A stretch of 64,000 nucleotides of DNA from Oncomelania hupensis (Eukaryota; Mollusca; Gastropoda; Littorinimorpha; Pomatiopsidae). The position numbers and the translations under genes are program-made. The notes beneath the pieces are model-generated. The model was not told the origin of the DNA, ran no database searches, and saw nothing but the letters and a program-made list of their open reading frames with translations. The stretch covers positions 7,447,637 to 7,511,636 of the forward strand of contig CM072514.1 in NCBI GenBank assembly GCA_036898135.1, given 5' to 3'. Shown piece by piece: positions 44,716 to 55,834 of this stretch (positions are counted from its first letter, which is position 1; the number at the start of each line of letters is the position of its first letter).

Positions 44716-45800
44716 TGGTCTACAGTGTCGAAGGCAGCCGATAGATTAAGAAGTGTTAGAAGAGGTAAGTTGCCTTTGTCCAGAGCAAGCAGAATGTCAC
44801 CTGTGATTTTGAGTAATGCTGTCTGTGTGCTATGAGAGGTGCGATAGGCTGACTGATGGGGACTGAGAAGAGAGTCGCTTTACAAGTATGAGAGAAACTG
44901 CTTCAGTACCAACTTTTCTGTAACCTTGGACAAAAATGATAGATTAGATACTGGTCTGTAGTTTTTTAGTTCATTCTGATTTAGGCTGCGCTTTTTGAGC
45001 AGTGGCTTGACAACAGCCGTCTTGAAAGGTGCAGGAACAGTAGCGGTGGACAGAGACTCATTGACAATGTGTGTTATTGTTGGGAGAAGAGGGTCAAGGC
45101 AATCAAGGAGAATAGGAGTGGGAATGGGATCAAGGGAACAAGTAGTTGGTTTAGAATTTGTGATTACCTCCCTGACTTCTTTAACAGAAACTGGTTCAAA
45201 ATGGTCAAACCGTACATAATTTAAAACAGTTGGCAATGCATCTACATTTGACTGCACACCAGCATCGTGATCAAGTTCATAGCGTATATCAGCGACTTTC
45301 TTGGTGAAAAAGTGACAAAAGAATCTGGTAAGTCACAAGGTGTGTGAGTGGTAGGTAGAGCGCTACTTTTTTCCTTGCCTCTGAGGCGGTCACAGACCGA
45401 GAAGAGTTGCTTGCTAGTCTCACTGTTGGCCACTTGACCACTAAGAAAGCAGACTTGGCCCTATGGACAAATTGCATTACTGGTCGCTTGGCAGCAGTGT
45501 AAATTTGTTTGCCCACTGTGAGACCACTCTTCAACCATCTCCTCTCAGCCTGACGACGCTGCCTCTTGGATTCACTGAGCTCATCTTCGACAGCACTGTA
45601 CCATGGTTCTGACTTGCCTACCCTAACCTTACGCCTGGAGATAGGGGCATGCCTATTTAGTGCGTCCCTGAGTGTGGCCTCCAGCTGTTCAACAGAGGAA
45701 CACGAAGCCGGGCTTACTACCTCACCGAGGTCTCGCTTCAAGGCTTCACGATCTACAGCTCGCAACTTGCTAACATCTCTGTAATGGGGAGAGGGCAAGG
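44716..45800 (-). pseudogene. CR1-a LINE, linker and RT N-terminal half (unit 2)
   Basis: Read on - (45289-45867, then 44880-45257 after frameshifts at about 45322 and 45444): HYRDVSKLRAVDREALKRD, RHAPISRRKVRVGKSEPWYS, AKRPVMQFVHRAKSAF, VREVITNSKPTTCSLDPIPT and ELKNYRPVSNLSFLSKVTEK. Parallel to 31086-32200. Confidence 0.8.
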
Positions 45801-47255
45801 CAGGGCTGGACCCAAGGGGTGTTACCAAACTATAAAAAATGATTTTTTTGAATGCAAAGAGTTTCAATGTTTAAAAAAATGTTTTAAAACATTGTAGATT
45901 TTAGTCACTTTTGGTCCAAGGTACAATAGACAATTCAACGGAAATCCATTTCAAGGGATCCGTTGAAACGTCCAAAACGTTTTCCAGTTGAAACGACCAG
46001 GTAACCCAACCCCTGAGCCTAAAGTAGTAAATGCAGCCATATTTTCTTGTTCTGGCCGCAAGCCTCTTCCAGCACCTTCACCTTGATTCTGCCCTAATCC
46101 CCAAAAAACGACTTTTTAGAAATAATAATTAAGATGCTAAGTTGATAATTATAAACACAGCGTTCGTTGCCTGGTTTGGTGAAGTCAGCAAAATGGTAAA
46201 TGCTTTGACAACTGATGTTATTGTTCCTCGTCAATCATCCCGACAGACTCTCCGTGACAACCAACCTGTGGCCACGCTAGAAGAATATTTCAAGATTAGC
46301 ATTGCCATTCCTTTCTTGGAACACCTGTCAACCGAATTGGACTCGAGGTTCAAAAATGCTGACCTAGCAGTTGATGGTCTCTGTCTGGTGCCAAGCACTT
46401 TAATAGACAACCAGGATGGTTTCATGCAGGTTCCAGATGGGGTGAAGACACTGGCAATGTTGTGGGAGTCTGACCTACCAGACAACGCTACCTTTGATGC
46501 AGAATACCAACGGTGGGTTTGCAAATGGAGAAGTGCTGCTGAGAATGCGACAGCTATCATCACATCCACGGCATCAGAAGCACTGAAACATTGTGACAGG
46601 GATTTTTATCCCAACCTGTTCATCATGCTAAAGAACCTTTTCACCCTGCCTGTCACTACTGCCGAATGTGAGCGTTCAAACAGTCAGTTGCGCAAAATGA
46701 AAACCTACCTGCGCTCTACAATGGGGTAACAGAGACTCAATGGACTTGCTTTACTGAAAGTGCACAAGGATGTTGATATTGACTTCAAAGAGGCAGTGAA
46801 CTGTTTTGCCAGAAGATACAATTCACAAATGGTACTAATGCCGAGGAACCTAGTGCAGCAAGACTGAACTTGAAAGCAGGGCGGTGATGTTCATAATCTA
46901 CAAGGTAAAGCTTTATACTGTTAACGATCAACAAAAAGAGTGAATAATAATAGTATACAAAACATATCTGCTGATTAAAATAAATGTTTGTGTGTGTGTG
47001 TTTTTTTTAAGGGAGAGGCAGAGGATAATTTTTGTACCCCAGAGTTTGTCAGTTCAATTTGTTAAAAAAGCTCAAAGTCCCAGACCATCACAAATGGCTT
47101 TTTCAAGGTTCAGATTGCACCATTTTGCACCCTTGAAACAAAAATTTCCGGGCAAGCATGCCCCCGGACCCCCCCTAGAAGGCTTGGCGCTTCGCGCCTT
47201 CGCTGAATCAGTAACACCCCCCCCCACCTTTCTACTTTTCCCAGGTCCGGCCCTG
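45801..47255 (+). mobile_element. hAT-1 element, uninterrupted copy (unit 2)
   Basis: 1455 bp between cagggctggaccc (45801) and the inverted cagggccggacct ending at 47255. It carries the transposase fragment without the hAT-N2 insertion. The flanks share CAAGG only. It is a deletion derivative, too short for a full hAT transposase gene (usually about 600 codons). Confidence 0.7.
46142..46870 (+). pseudogene. hAT transposase C-terminal fragment (unit 2)
   Basis: Open from 46142 to 46729: FVAWFGEVSKMVNALTTDV, PVATLEEYFKISIAIPFLEH, STELDSRFKNADLAVDGLCL, DLPDNATFDAEYQRWVCKWR, PNLFIMLKNLFTLPVTTAEC and ERSNSQLRKMKTYLRSTMG, then TAA where unit 0 has CAA. The same frame continues LNGLALLKVHKDVDIDFKEA to about 46868. 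The SxLR-type motif and following helix are the hAT C-terminal dimerisation region, similar to ZBED/THAP12-type proteins. The N-terminal DNA-binding domain and most of the catalytic core are missing. Confidence 0.85.
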
Positions 47256-47445
47256 CAAGGGGATAGCAACATTGAGGTCACTTGGGGGGAAGGGGAAGTC
47301 ATATCTAACTTGAATTAAATCCATCCAGTAGATTGGGAGAAAAAAGGATTAGAAAAAAAAAACACAACAAATTATGATCTCACCTTCATGGATTCACTAT
47401 TAGCTAATTACTCCCTTTCAAAGCCAAAAGCAATAGTTCCAGAGC

Positions 47446-47463
47446 TTACAGCTCGGGAACTAA

Positions 47464-47494
<31 letters not shown>

Positions 47495-47605
47495 AAGAAG
47501 AAGAAGAAGAAGAAGAAGAAGAAGAAGAAAAAGATTAATAATAAACTTAAATAAATAAATAAATAGAAAAAATAAATAAATAAGAAATCATTTTCAAAGT
47601 TTCCT
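47446..47605. repeat. Hairpin with (AAG)n (unit 2)
   Basis: Same hairpin as at 14467, but followed directly by about 20 AAG units with no AAT block, then the same A/T-rich tail ending at LINE-A. Confidence 0.85.
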
Positions 47606-47606
47606 A

Positions 47607-48555
47607 TCCTATCCCGTAACTCGGAGGTCGTAGGGGCACACCATATGATCGTTTAACCAGCATACTCCATCTTTCACTGTCCTCAGCAACCCTGATGGCT
47701 TCGGTCAGTTTCAAACCAGTCCATTCTCGAATGTTGTCCTCCATCTCTTTTTCGGTCTTCCTCTTCTTCTACCTCCTTGCATTGTGTTTTGCAGGATGGT
47801 TTTTGCAAGGCCTGATGGTCTGGTGACGTGGCCATACCATCGGAGTTTCCGTTTCTTCACCACTGTTAGCAGGTCATCGTGTTGTCCAATGGCTTGTGTT
47901 ATGGTCTGTCGGACTTCGTCGTTGGTGATGTGCTTGGTATAGGAAAAGCTCAGAAGTTTTCTGTAGTACCTCATCTCCATGCTTTGTATTCTTCGTTGTA
48001 GATCTGCTGTGAGGGTCCATGTTTCGCAAGCGTATAGGAAGATGGAGACAACAAGCAGTATTACTTTGGAATGTAGACTGATGGTCCTGTCTTTCCAAAT
48101 GGGCTTCAACCTTGCCAGGGCAGCAGTTGTTTGTGCGAGCCTGGACAGAACTTCCTGTCGGGCCCCATTTTCTGATGTTATGGCTCCTAAATATTTGAAG
48201 CTATGCACTGTGTTGAGGGATTGGCCTTGAACTTTGATGTTCGTGTTGGTGCCGTTGGTGTTGTTGGTCATCAATTTTGTATTCTCTGCACTTATTTCCA
48301 TTCCATCGGGTCTAGAGGTTGTGTCAAGCCTCTGTATCAGCTGTTCAAGTTCCAGTCAATCCATCAATTCCATCCACAAAACGAAGGTTGGAGATTGCTT
48401 TACCCCTTATGCTGACTGTGCCTTCGTGATCTGCAAGGGCATCTGACATGATGCGCTCTAGGAAGATGTTGAAGAGTTTTGGAGAGTGTAGGTATCCTTG
48501 ACACACACCAATTGTTGTTCTGAACCAGTTTCCGATATCGCTGTTATAGAGGACT
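47607..48555 (-). pseudogene. LINE-A RT 3' half on the - strand (unit 2)
   Basis: Read on -. The 47711-48301 frame covers MEISAENTKLMTNNTNGTNT, FKYLGAITSENGARQEVLSR, FLYACETWTLTADLQRRIQS, MEMRYYRKLLSFSYTKHITN, KKRKLRWYGHVTRPSGLAKT and GRRRGRPKKRWR. Upstream (48345-48587) are GNWFRTTIGVCQGYLHSPKL and NLRFVDGIDGLTG with the degenerate active site. More continuous than the unit 0 copy. Confidence 0.85.
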
Positions 48556-49440
48556 GCACTGGTAGCCTTGTCAACAAAACAAAACAAAGGGAGGAATGAC
48601 GATGATGATGATGGGAGGCAAGATCAGAAACATTTAAGAAAGAGATGAGTTTTCAAGTTGGATTTGAAAGTAGCTATGTTTGAAGAGCTGCGAAGAGAGA
48701 GGGTTCCAAGTTGAAGGGCCAAGCACTGAGAAAGATCGACGGCCAGCAGAGGAGAGTTTGTAACGGGGTATGTGAAGCATGAGGGTGTCAGAGGAAGAAC
48801 GAAGATTTCTAGAAGACTTATAGAATTGAATTGAATGTTCTGGGTGAGGTAGGAAGGGGCTAAGCCATGGACGCACTTGTAACAGAAAATAGCGAGTTTG
48901 TAGATAATTCTGTGAGACACTGGAAGCCAGTGGAGTGAATGTAGAAGGGGAGTGATATGATCAGATTTTTTTTATTTTTGAGAACCAAACGTGCAGCTGA
49001 GTTCTGAACACGTTGGAGCAGATAAATAGAAGAAGAAGTCCAGCCAGTAGAGAGCTACAGTAGTCTAAGCGTGACAAAACAAGGGAGGAAATAAGTTTGA
49101 CAGTAGCGTCAGTGGTCAGATGTTTGCGGACAAGGCCTATTCTACGGAGATGAAAGTTGCATGTTTGACAGGTTTTGCATATAAATTCCGACAGGGAACT
49201 GATGCCTACCGAAAAATCAACAATGACATCCGAAAAGGCATGCGCACAGCAAAGGATAACTGGATAAAAGATCAATGCCAGGATGTTGTTAGTGCTGTAG
49301 GTATTTCTCGCAGATTATTCTGAGGTTGAAAATCTGTTCAGTGGTACTTCACCCTGCCCTGAATCCTGCTTGTTCTTCAGCTGTGATTTGTTAAGCTTGG
49401 GGTTTCAACCCGTTAAGTATTATTTTCAGGAGGATCTTGC
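48556..49440 (-). mobile_element. CR1-c and LINE-A fragments (unit 2)
   Basis: CR1-c on - (48624-48920 and 48961-49275): SHRIIYKLAIFCYKCVHGLA, PSYLTQNIQFNS, LSRLDYCSSLLAG. Then the + linker piece GTDAYRKINNDIRKGMRTAK and the - RT piece to 49440. Same order as in the other units. Confidence 0.75.
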
Positions 49441-52110
49441 TCGGATGGGAAGTAGAAGCGGTTTGCATGAAGAAGCCGTTATACGATTTGATGATCGGGA
49501 ACATCGACGGCGCGAGACGACCCGACGACCCCGATTCAGAATGGAGTCCTGCCTCAACCCAACGCGTCGAAGTTGTGGAGAAGGATTCATTGCCGTTTCC
49601 CGATGGAGACCTTACAGAGCTGCTACGGGATAATGTGGCTACTCCGGCTCAGCCCTGCCGACCCGAGATCGTCGGTGCTGTCACTACCAGGTCCCAGGCC
49701 AAAAGAGACAAGACGTCTACGCCACTGAAGGTCGCCGACAGCTCCAAAGCCGCCATCGTGGACAGAGGTAAACTGATCCAAGAAGATGATGGTACTTTAA
49801 CCAAGTACAGGAACTAAGACCATGTGACCAAAGGCAGTGGCACGGTCTATTTCGAGGTGAAGGCCAAGATCCTGTACTGAATCTTCCAGCACCCAAGGGT
49901 CAACGGAGGGAAACCACTATGTCACGTCTTAGTACCGTTACCCCTAAGGCGCCAAATGATGGAAGTAGCTCACAACTCCATCATGGGAGGTCACCTAGTG
50001 TAACGAACGCGTTTCGTACATGTTTGTGTAAATAGTTGTTATGACGTTACTAGCGATTAGACGGGAAGTGTGCTTGTCGAAATGAAATTATTTATGAGCT
50101 GTTGTTAGTCAGAGATGGATGTCATGTCAGCCGATTTGAGCGGGCGTGTTCGTGGGTGCTCTAAGAAATCCTGATTCTTCTAGGGAATAAGATAGCTGTA
50201 TATAGAATACAGCGGGCCGGTACGGAGCGGAAACCCCCTGGTTTGTGGCTGATGGAGCTGTCCTTATAGCATCGTCTACGTGCCCGGATGTGGACACCAT
50301 CAACGCCTTCATCTCTCATTCGTCTACCATCACTGATGCAGACGTGCAGCAACGGTGACGAAGTAAGCCTACAGATCTGAGCTACAGGACCACGTGCAGT
50401 GTCCTCCAGTGTAGCCTCTGTCTCCAAGCTTCGTTGATATTTCCACGCCTAGGAATATTCTAACCTGTAAGTACTGTCATTGACTATTACCATTCAGTTC
50501 GGGAATCTCCATCAAGTCAAGTGAAGTCATCGATGTAATATCATTGACTGTGTCGACACTAGTGTGAAGAGTAGAGTCTAGTGACGTCTCGAGAAAGAGA
50601 CAACGAATTATGTGGTAGCAAGTGACTCTGCTAGTGCTGAATTCATAAATAGCCTATACGCCACTTAATTATTATCTATATGAATTTGTTTATATACTGA
50701 AAGAATTGTATGATTTAATGTATATGTGAATGATTTAATGTATTGTTATATATGACTGAATGAGAAATAGTGAAACAGAGGGCAAAGAGAGATAACTGTG
50801 TATTCTTTGTCCTTGTCTGTAAGCACGTGTGTGGTGGTGGATGAAAGAGTATAGTAAACAGAGATAGAACACACACCTTTAGACTGAGCGTCAGACAGCC
50901 ACACGCACACACTCATTTCTTTAGACTAAACGTAGTTAGTTACATATTTATAAATATTTAATTAAATACAACAACAACCCTCCGTTACAGCTAGGCATCA
51001 AGAAGACATCGGACAGAATCCAGGCGGTATTCTACTGGCCAGGACTTCATACGGACGTCAGCCGTTTTTGCCGATCATGTGACATTTGCCAGAAGACTAT
51101 ACCTCGAGGAAGGTTCCCTAAAGTGCCTATGCAGAGGATGCCCCTGATCGACCGACCTTTCAAGAGGGTCGCCTTAGACTTAATCGGCGAAATAAAACCT
51201 CCGAGTGATGAAGGCCATCGTTGGGTACTGACTTTAGTGGACTATGCGACTCGGTACCAAGAAGCAGTGCCACTGAAGAAGATTGACACTGAAACTGTGG
51301 CAGAGGCGCTGGTGGACATGTTCAGTAGACTTGGAGTACCTGAAAAATTCCTTACAGACCTCGGGACGCAGTTCGTCTCTGACTGCATGAAGGAGGTCAA
51401 CAGACTGCTGAGCATCCGGCATTTGACTACGACACCCTACCATCCAATGTGCAACGGGCTCGTCGAAAGGTTCAATGCTACACTGAAGTCCACCCTGAAG
51501 AAACTGTGTAGCGAGCAGCCCAGACAATGGCATCGCTACATCAACGCCTTACTGTTCGCCTACAGAGAAGTACCGCAGGAGTCTACCGGCTTTTCTCCGT
51601 TCGAGCTGTTGTAAGAAAGAACCATCCGAGGGCCGATGCACATCCTGAAAGAACTGTGGACGAAAGAAGTAGACACCCCAGAGGTGAAGAACAGCTTTCA
51701 GTACGTGTTTAAGCTACGGGAGAAGCTGGAGCAGACTCCCGAGATAGCCAGAGAAAACCTGAAGAAGTCCCAGGACTGTGGAAAGCACTACCATGATCGT
51801 AGGGCTGTGAACAGGAAGTTCAAACCTGGCAACAAAGTGCTGGTGCTGCTTCCTACCGACCACAATAAGTTGCTGATGCAGTGGAAAGGCCCGTAAGAAG
51901 TGGAGACCGTGGTGGGGATCAACGACTACAAGGTGAAGGTCGGCCAGCATTCCAAGATATACCACGCCAACCGCCTTAAGATGTACATGGAAAGGCCATC
52001 GGAGACTGTACACGCAGCAACAGCAGCTGTGGTCGACGACAGCTTTGATAGAGAGCGAACTGTTGGAACTGGGAGACTTCCACAGCATAGAAGGCATCGA
52101 TGACGTTAAA
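49441..52110 (+). pseudogene. Gypsy integrase and upstream segment (unit 2)
   Basis: EKDSLPFPDGDLTELLRDN and IVGAVTTRSQAKRDKTS end at a TAA (49815). After LTR-Y the core 51123-51614 has ALDLIGEIKPPSDEGHRW, FLTDLGTQFVSDCMKEVNRL and NGLVERFNATLK (complete DDE triad), then a TAA at 51612. The C-terminal part 51636-51896 has KFKPGNKVLVLLP and QWKGP, ending in the same TAA as unit 0. Then KVGQHSKIYHANRLKMYMER (51900-52103). Confidence 0.85.
49999..50989 (+). mobile_element. Solo LTR-Y (unit 2)
   Basis: 991 bp, same ends and target flanks as in units 0 and 1, with short duplications (for example near 50117 and 50150) that account for the extra length. Confidence 0.85.
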
Positions 52111-52129
52111 CTATGACCAAGCTTAACGG

Positions 52130-52907
52130 AGGATCAAAAGTTGGAGCTCAAGGACCTTATGGGTGAGTTTCCCCATAACTTCAGTGATGTCCCAGGCTCT
52201 ACGACTTTGGTCGAACATGAAGTCCACCTTACTTCAAATACTCCCGTTCGATTCAAACCCTTCCCGATCCTTTTCAATGCCCGTGAATCCTTGAAGAAAG
52301 ACATCGATGAGATGCTGAAGATGGGCATCATCAAAGAGCCCAGTTCCCCCTACGCGTCCTCTGACGTGGTCGTGAAGAAGAAGGACGGAAGCAATAGAGT
52401 ATGCATCGATGACAGGAAGGTTAACAAGACCACCGTCTTCGACCCCGAACCGATGGCTACTGCAGCAGACCCCTTCCGCCAATTATCGGGGAGTAAAATC
52501 TTCTCAAAGATTGACCTCAGCAAGTCCCCGTGAGTCAACAAGACATACCAAAGACTGCTTTTATAACTCCTGATGGGACGTACGAGTGTATAAGGATGCC
52601 CTTTGGCATGGTCAACAGCGAAGCTACCCGGAAGAGAGGAATGAGGAAGATACTCAAAGGGATGGACAACGTCGTGTGTTACTGGGACGACCTGCTAGTC
52701 TACACCCACACCTGGGAAGAGAATCTACAGACCTTGAGAGAGCTGTTTCACCGTCTAGCAGAAGCTAACCTGACCGTGAGACCCAGTAAGTGCATTCTGG
52801 GAGCTGACAACGTCAACTTTATCGGCCATTCGCTGAAAGAAGGACAAAAGGGGCTTCTGCTAGAAAATGTCACCAAGATTCTGAACGCTCCACGTCCCCA
52901 AACAAAG
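52130..52907 (+). pseudogene. Gypsy reverse transcriptase, first part (unit 2)
   Basis: 52141-52533: DQKLELKDLMGEFPHN region, SPYASSDVVVKKKDGSNRVC, IDDRKVNKTTVFDPEPM and SGSKIFSKIDLSK, which includes the first catalytic Asp. A small deletion and frameshift at about 52528 follow. 52530-52907: KTAFITPDGTYECIRMPFGM, then VNSEATRKRGMRKILKGMDN, catalytic YWDDLLVYTHTWEENL, LTVRPSKCILGADNVNFIGH and NAPRPQTK. At PQTK the gene is broken by LTR-X and resumes at 59053 with KQVRSFL. It converts element RNA to cDNA in active relatives; here it is non-functional. Confidence 0.88.
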
Positions 52908-53058
52908 TGTCACGGACCGGTTTTATAGTATTTTGGTCCGATGACTTTATGTATTGTAGTCTCTTACTGTGAGTAGATATTTGTAATACTTTTTTTATTG
53001 ATAGCTAAATTCTGATTGGTTGAGCTGGTCACATGATTGGTTGAGCTGGTCACATGAA

Positions 53059-53062
<4 letters not shown>

Positions 53063-53131
<69 letters not shown>

Positions 53132-53507
53132 GGATGCTATGTACGCGCCTTTCCGCAAGGCTCAAAGCGCAGCGATCTATACCAACATACACGCTCACCT
53201 ATCTCATTTACCCTCACACACACACCAAATACACATACATCACTCAAACAGGTGGTGTAAAGGCAGGGAGATCGCTATTAGAAGACGGAAGAAAATCGAA
53301 TTTTTTTTTATTTTTGAAATTTTTATATTGACTGCATCCTGTACCATTATTGAAGGGAGGGAGGAAACCGGAGCGCCCGGAGAAAACCCTCGTTGACCTC
53401 ACTAGTCTCGTTCCTAAGTCACATACGTTTGCCCCTTGCGGGAATCGAACCCGCGACCTTCGGCATAGGAAACCAGCGACTTATCCACTGCGCCACAAGG
53501 CCACACC
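53063..53507 (-). mobile_element. tRNA-derived SINE with (ATT)n tail
   Basis: Read on -. The head (53507 down to ~53430) is tRNA-like: box A tggcgcagtggataag, a CCT anticodon-like loop suggesting tRNA-Arg, and a perfect T-arm (gcggg-ttcgatt-cccgc). The body contains gggttttctccgggcgctcc then ggtttcctccc, a core that recurs in SINEs of many animals. The tail is (ATT)n (53063-53130 on +). aagtt flanks both sides (53058-53062 and 53508-53512). The acceptor stem is only partly paired, so it is not a functional tRNA gene. Confidence 0.75.
53430..53507 (-). other. tRNA-Arg-like head of the SINE
   Basis: Cloverleaf elements on -: D-arm gcgcagtggataagtcgc, anticodon loop ttcctat (CCT), T-arm gcgggttcgattcccgc. 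Acceptor pairing is about five of seven. It would supply the internal pol III promoter (boxes A and B) of the SINE. Confidence 0.6.
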
Positions 53508-54082
53508 AAGTTCACAATGTACATGCAAAAATATATTCATGCTTTTTCTTGAGTGTACTAAGAAGTGGTTGCTCTGAACTTCTCGCAGCTGTGTCTGCAG
53601 GTATATATTGTTTATTATTGAAATGTTATATTATAAACGTAATATTATTTTTGGAATGATTAGATATTATTTGTTATGTAATAAAATTAATAATAAATAA
53701 TTTTGATATTAGTGTGAAGGATGGAATAGGGAGGTGATGAATATGGTGGTTCATTGTATATTTTGAATAACGAATTGAAGTCGGATCATTATTTGGTTTG
53801 AAGTTGAAACTTCAAATTGCAGTGTTTAGCATTATATTTATTTGTATGAATGAGATTAATTGGTGTCAAGGCGTAATAATTATCTGTTATAATTAGTTTT
53901 AGAATTCGCTTTTGTGTGAACTGTGTTCGACATAGATGAGATTTTAATTGTATTACTGGACTGGTCCAGTCACAGAGAAGAGAAGGGTATATGTAGTAAT
54001 CCGAAGAAAGTCTATGTCTCAAGAAATTTAGTGTGGTAAATTCCTTTGTTTACAGAAGTTTCCTGCCCAGGGCCTCGAGCGA

Positions 54083-54440
54083 AAGAAGAAGAAGAAGAAG
54101 AAGAAGAAGAAGAAAGAAGAAGAAAGAAGAAGAAAGAAGAAGAAGAAAGAAGCAGGACGAAGAAAGAAGAAGAAGAAGAAAGAAGAAGAAGAACAAAGAA
54201 GAAAGAAGAGGAAAGAAGAAGAAGAAAGAAGCAGGACGAAGAAAGAAGAAAAAGAAAGAAGAAAAAGAAAGAAGAAGGAGGAAGAAGAAAGAAGCAGGAC
54301 GAAGAAAGAAGAAAAAGAAAGAAGAAAAAGAAAGAAGAAGGAGGAAGAAAGAAGAAGAACGAAGATGAAAGAAGAGGAAAGAAGAAGGATGAAAAAAGAA
54401 GAAAAAAGAAAGAAGAAGAAGAAAGGAGAAGAAGAAGCCG
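54083..54440 (+). repeat. Purine-rich GAA/GAAA tract in LTR-X (unit 2)
   Basis: AAG units mixed with gaaagaag and agcaggacgaagaaag blocks, several repeated in order (54130-54340), so part of it has expanded as a longer ~60-bp unit. The Glu/Lys/Arg frames are simple sequence. Counterpart of 23165-23505. Confidence 0.9.
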
Positions 54441-54834
54441 TAGCAGCGGCAACAGTAAAGAAGTGACGCAGAAGATAAAGAATAGAAAACGAAGAAGTGG
54501 TGGCAGCAACAGCAGCAGCGGCAGCAACAGCCGAAGAAGGGTGAAGACAGTGAAGAGAACGGAGAAAAGAGAGAAAAGAACCAAGAAAGGATAAGGAGAA
54601 GGATAACGCGAGAGGAACGAAAGAAGATAGAATAGACAGAAACAGAGGATATACAGAGACAAATCGAACATAAATAATTTTGTTATATTGTTTATCTTTT
54701 GTAGGGTAACAGCGATATTTGTATTTTAATCTCATCTGTTAACTCTTTTATTTTTATCCTTAATATTTATTACACATTTTTGTTGACTACAAAAGTTTAA
54801 CGGATTGATAAAATGAAGAAATGATCACAGAATG

Positions 54835-55600
54835 TTAAAATTCTACAATGGAACTATCGCTCAATATCTACGAACTTATTACAATTTGAGCATCATGTTT
54901 TAAAAGATTCATATTGTGTTTTAGCTTTACAGTCATTACACGTTTCTCTGAAGAAACTTCCTAAAATTAATACTTTTTATTACCCCCCTCTTTATAGTTA
55001 TAATAAATATACGGGGATGGTTCAGTCAACATTATACATAAGATCTGATTTACAGTATTCTAGATTAGATTCCATGCCTGTGCCTAAAGATATTACTGAT
55101 GTTTTTGCAACAGGCGCAATGATCAAAATCAACCATAATTTTATTTTAAATGTACTTTCGGTTTATTATCCTAATGGTCCAAAGGATGATAATTCCGATT
55201 GGATCAAACACCTTGATGTATCTAGTAGTAACAAATTGTTGATTATGGGGGATTTTAATGCGCATGCTCCTTATTGAGAAAATGGATTTACAAGTATAAC
55301 TTGTAATAGATTTCTAGAAAACATTATAGATTCTAAATTATTTCTTTTAAATGAGGGATCAGTTACCAGAATTCCTGATGTATCAACTCAAAAAGCAACT
55401 GCAATAGATTTATCTTTAATTTCCCCTGATCTTGCAGTTAATTGTTTATGGTCTACAACAAATGATACATTGGGTAGCGATCATATTCCTATCAATATAG
55501 AATTAAATGAGGATATCATTGATGATGATTCCAGCACTGAAGATAAAATACCTCAATTTCAGTATAATCGTGCAAACTGGAAGATTTTAAAACATTCTTA
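54835..55600 (+). pseudogene. I-type LINE endonuclease
   Basis: VKILQWNYRS near the start (metal-site Asn), LNVLSVYYPNGP, LLIMGDFNAHAPY (catalytic GDFNAH) followed by a TGA at 55275, then in the same frame RIPDVSTQKATAIDLSLISP and TLGSDHIPI (catalytic SDH). This is an APE-type nuclease that would nick target DNA. The stop after HAPY and a frameshift near 55600 inactivate it. Confidence 0.85.
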
Positions 55601-55834
55601 ACCTTCCACAACATTTACATCATTAACAATGAAGATATTAACACATATTATTCAAATTTTACTAATGGTATAATACAGGCAGCTGAATACTCAATCCCCA
55701 AATGTACATTTAAGAAAAATCGTAAATATTCAGGAAATGCATGGTGGAATAAAGATTGTGAACAAGCTGTACGCACGAAAAAAGAACATTTTAAGAAGTG
55801 GTTAAAGAACAAAACACCAGAAAATCACAATGAA

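Noticed and set aside
53430..53507. Functional tRNA-Arg gene
   Set aside because: The acceptor stem is incomplete, and the segment is continuous with a SINE body and an ATT tail.
54012..54735. Open frames rich in Lys/Glu or Ser/Phe on both strands
   Set aside because: Simple purine repeat; not maintained between LTR-X copies.
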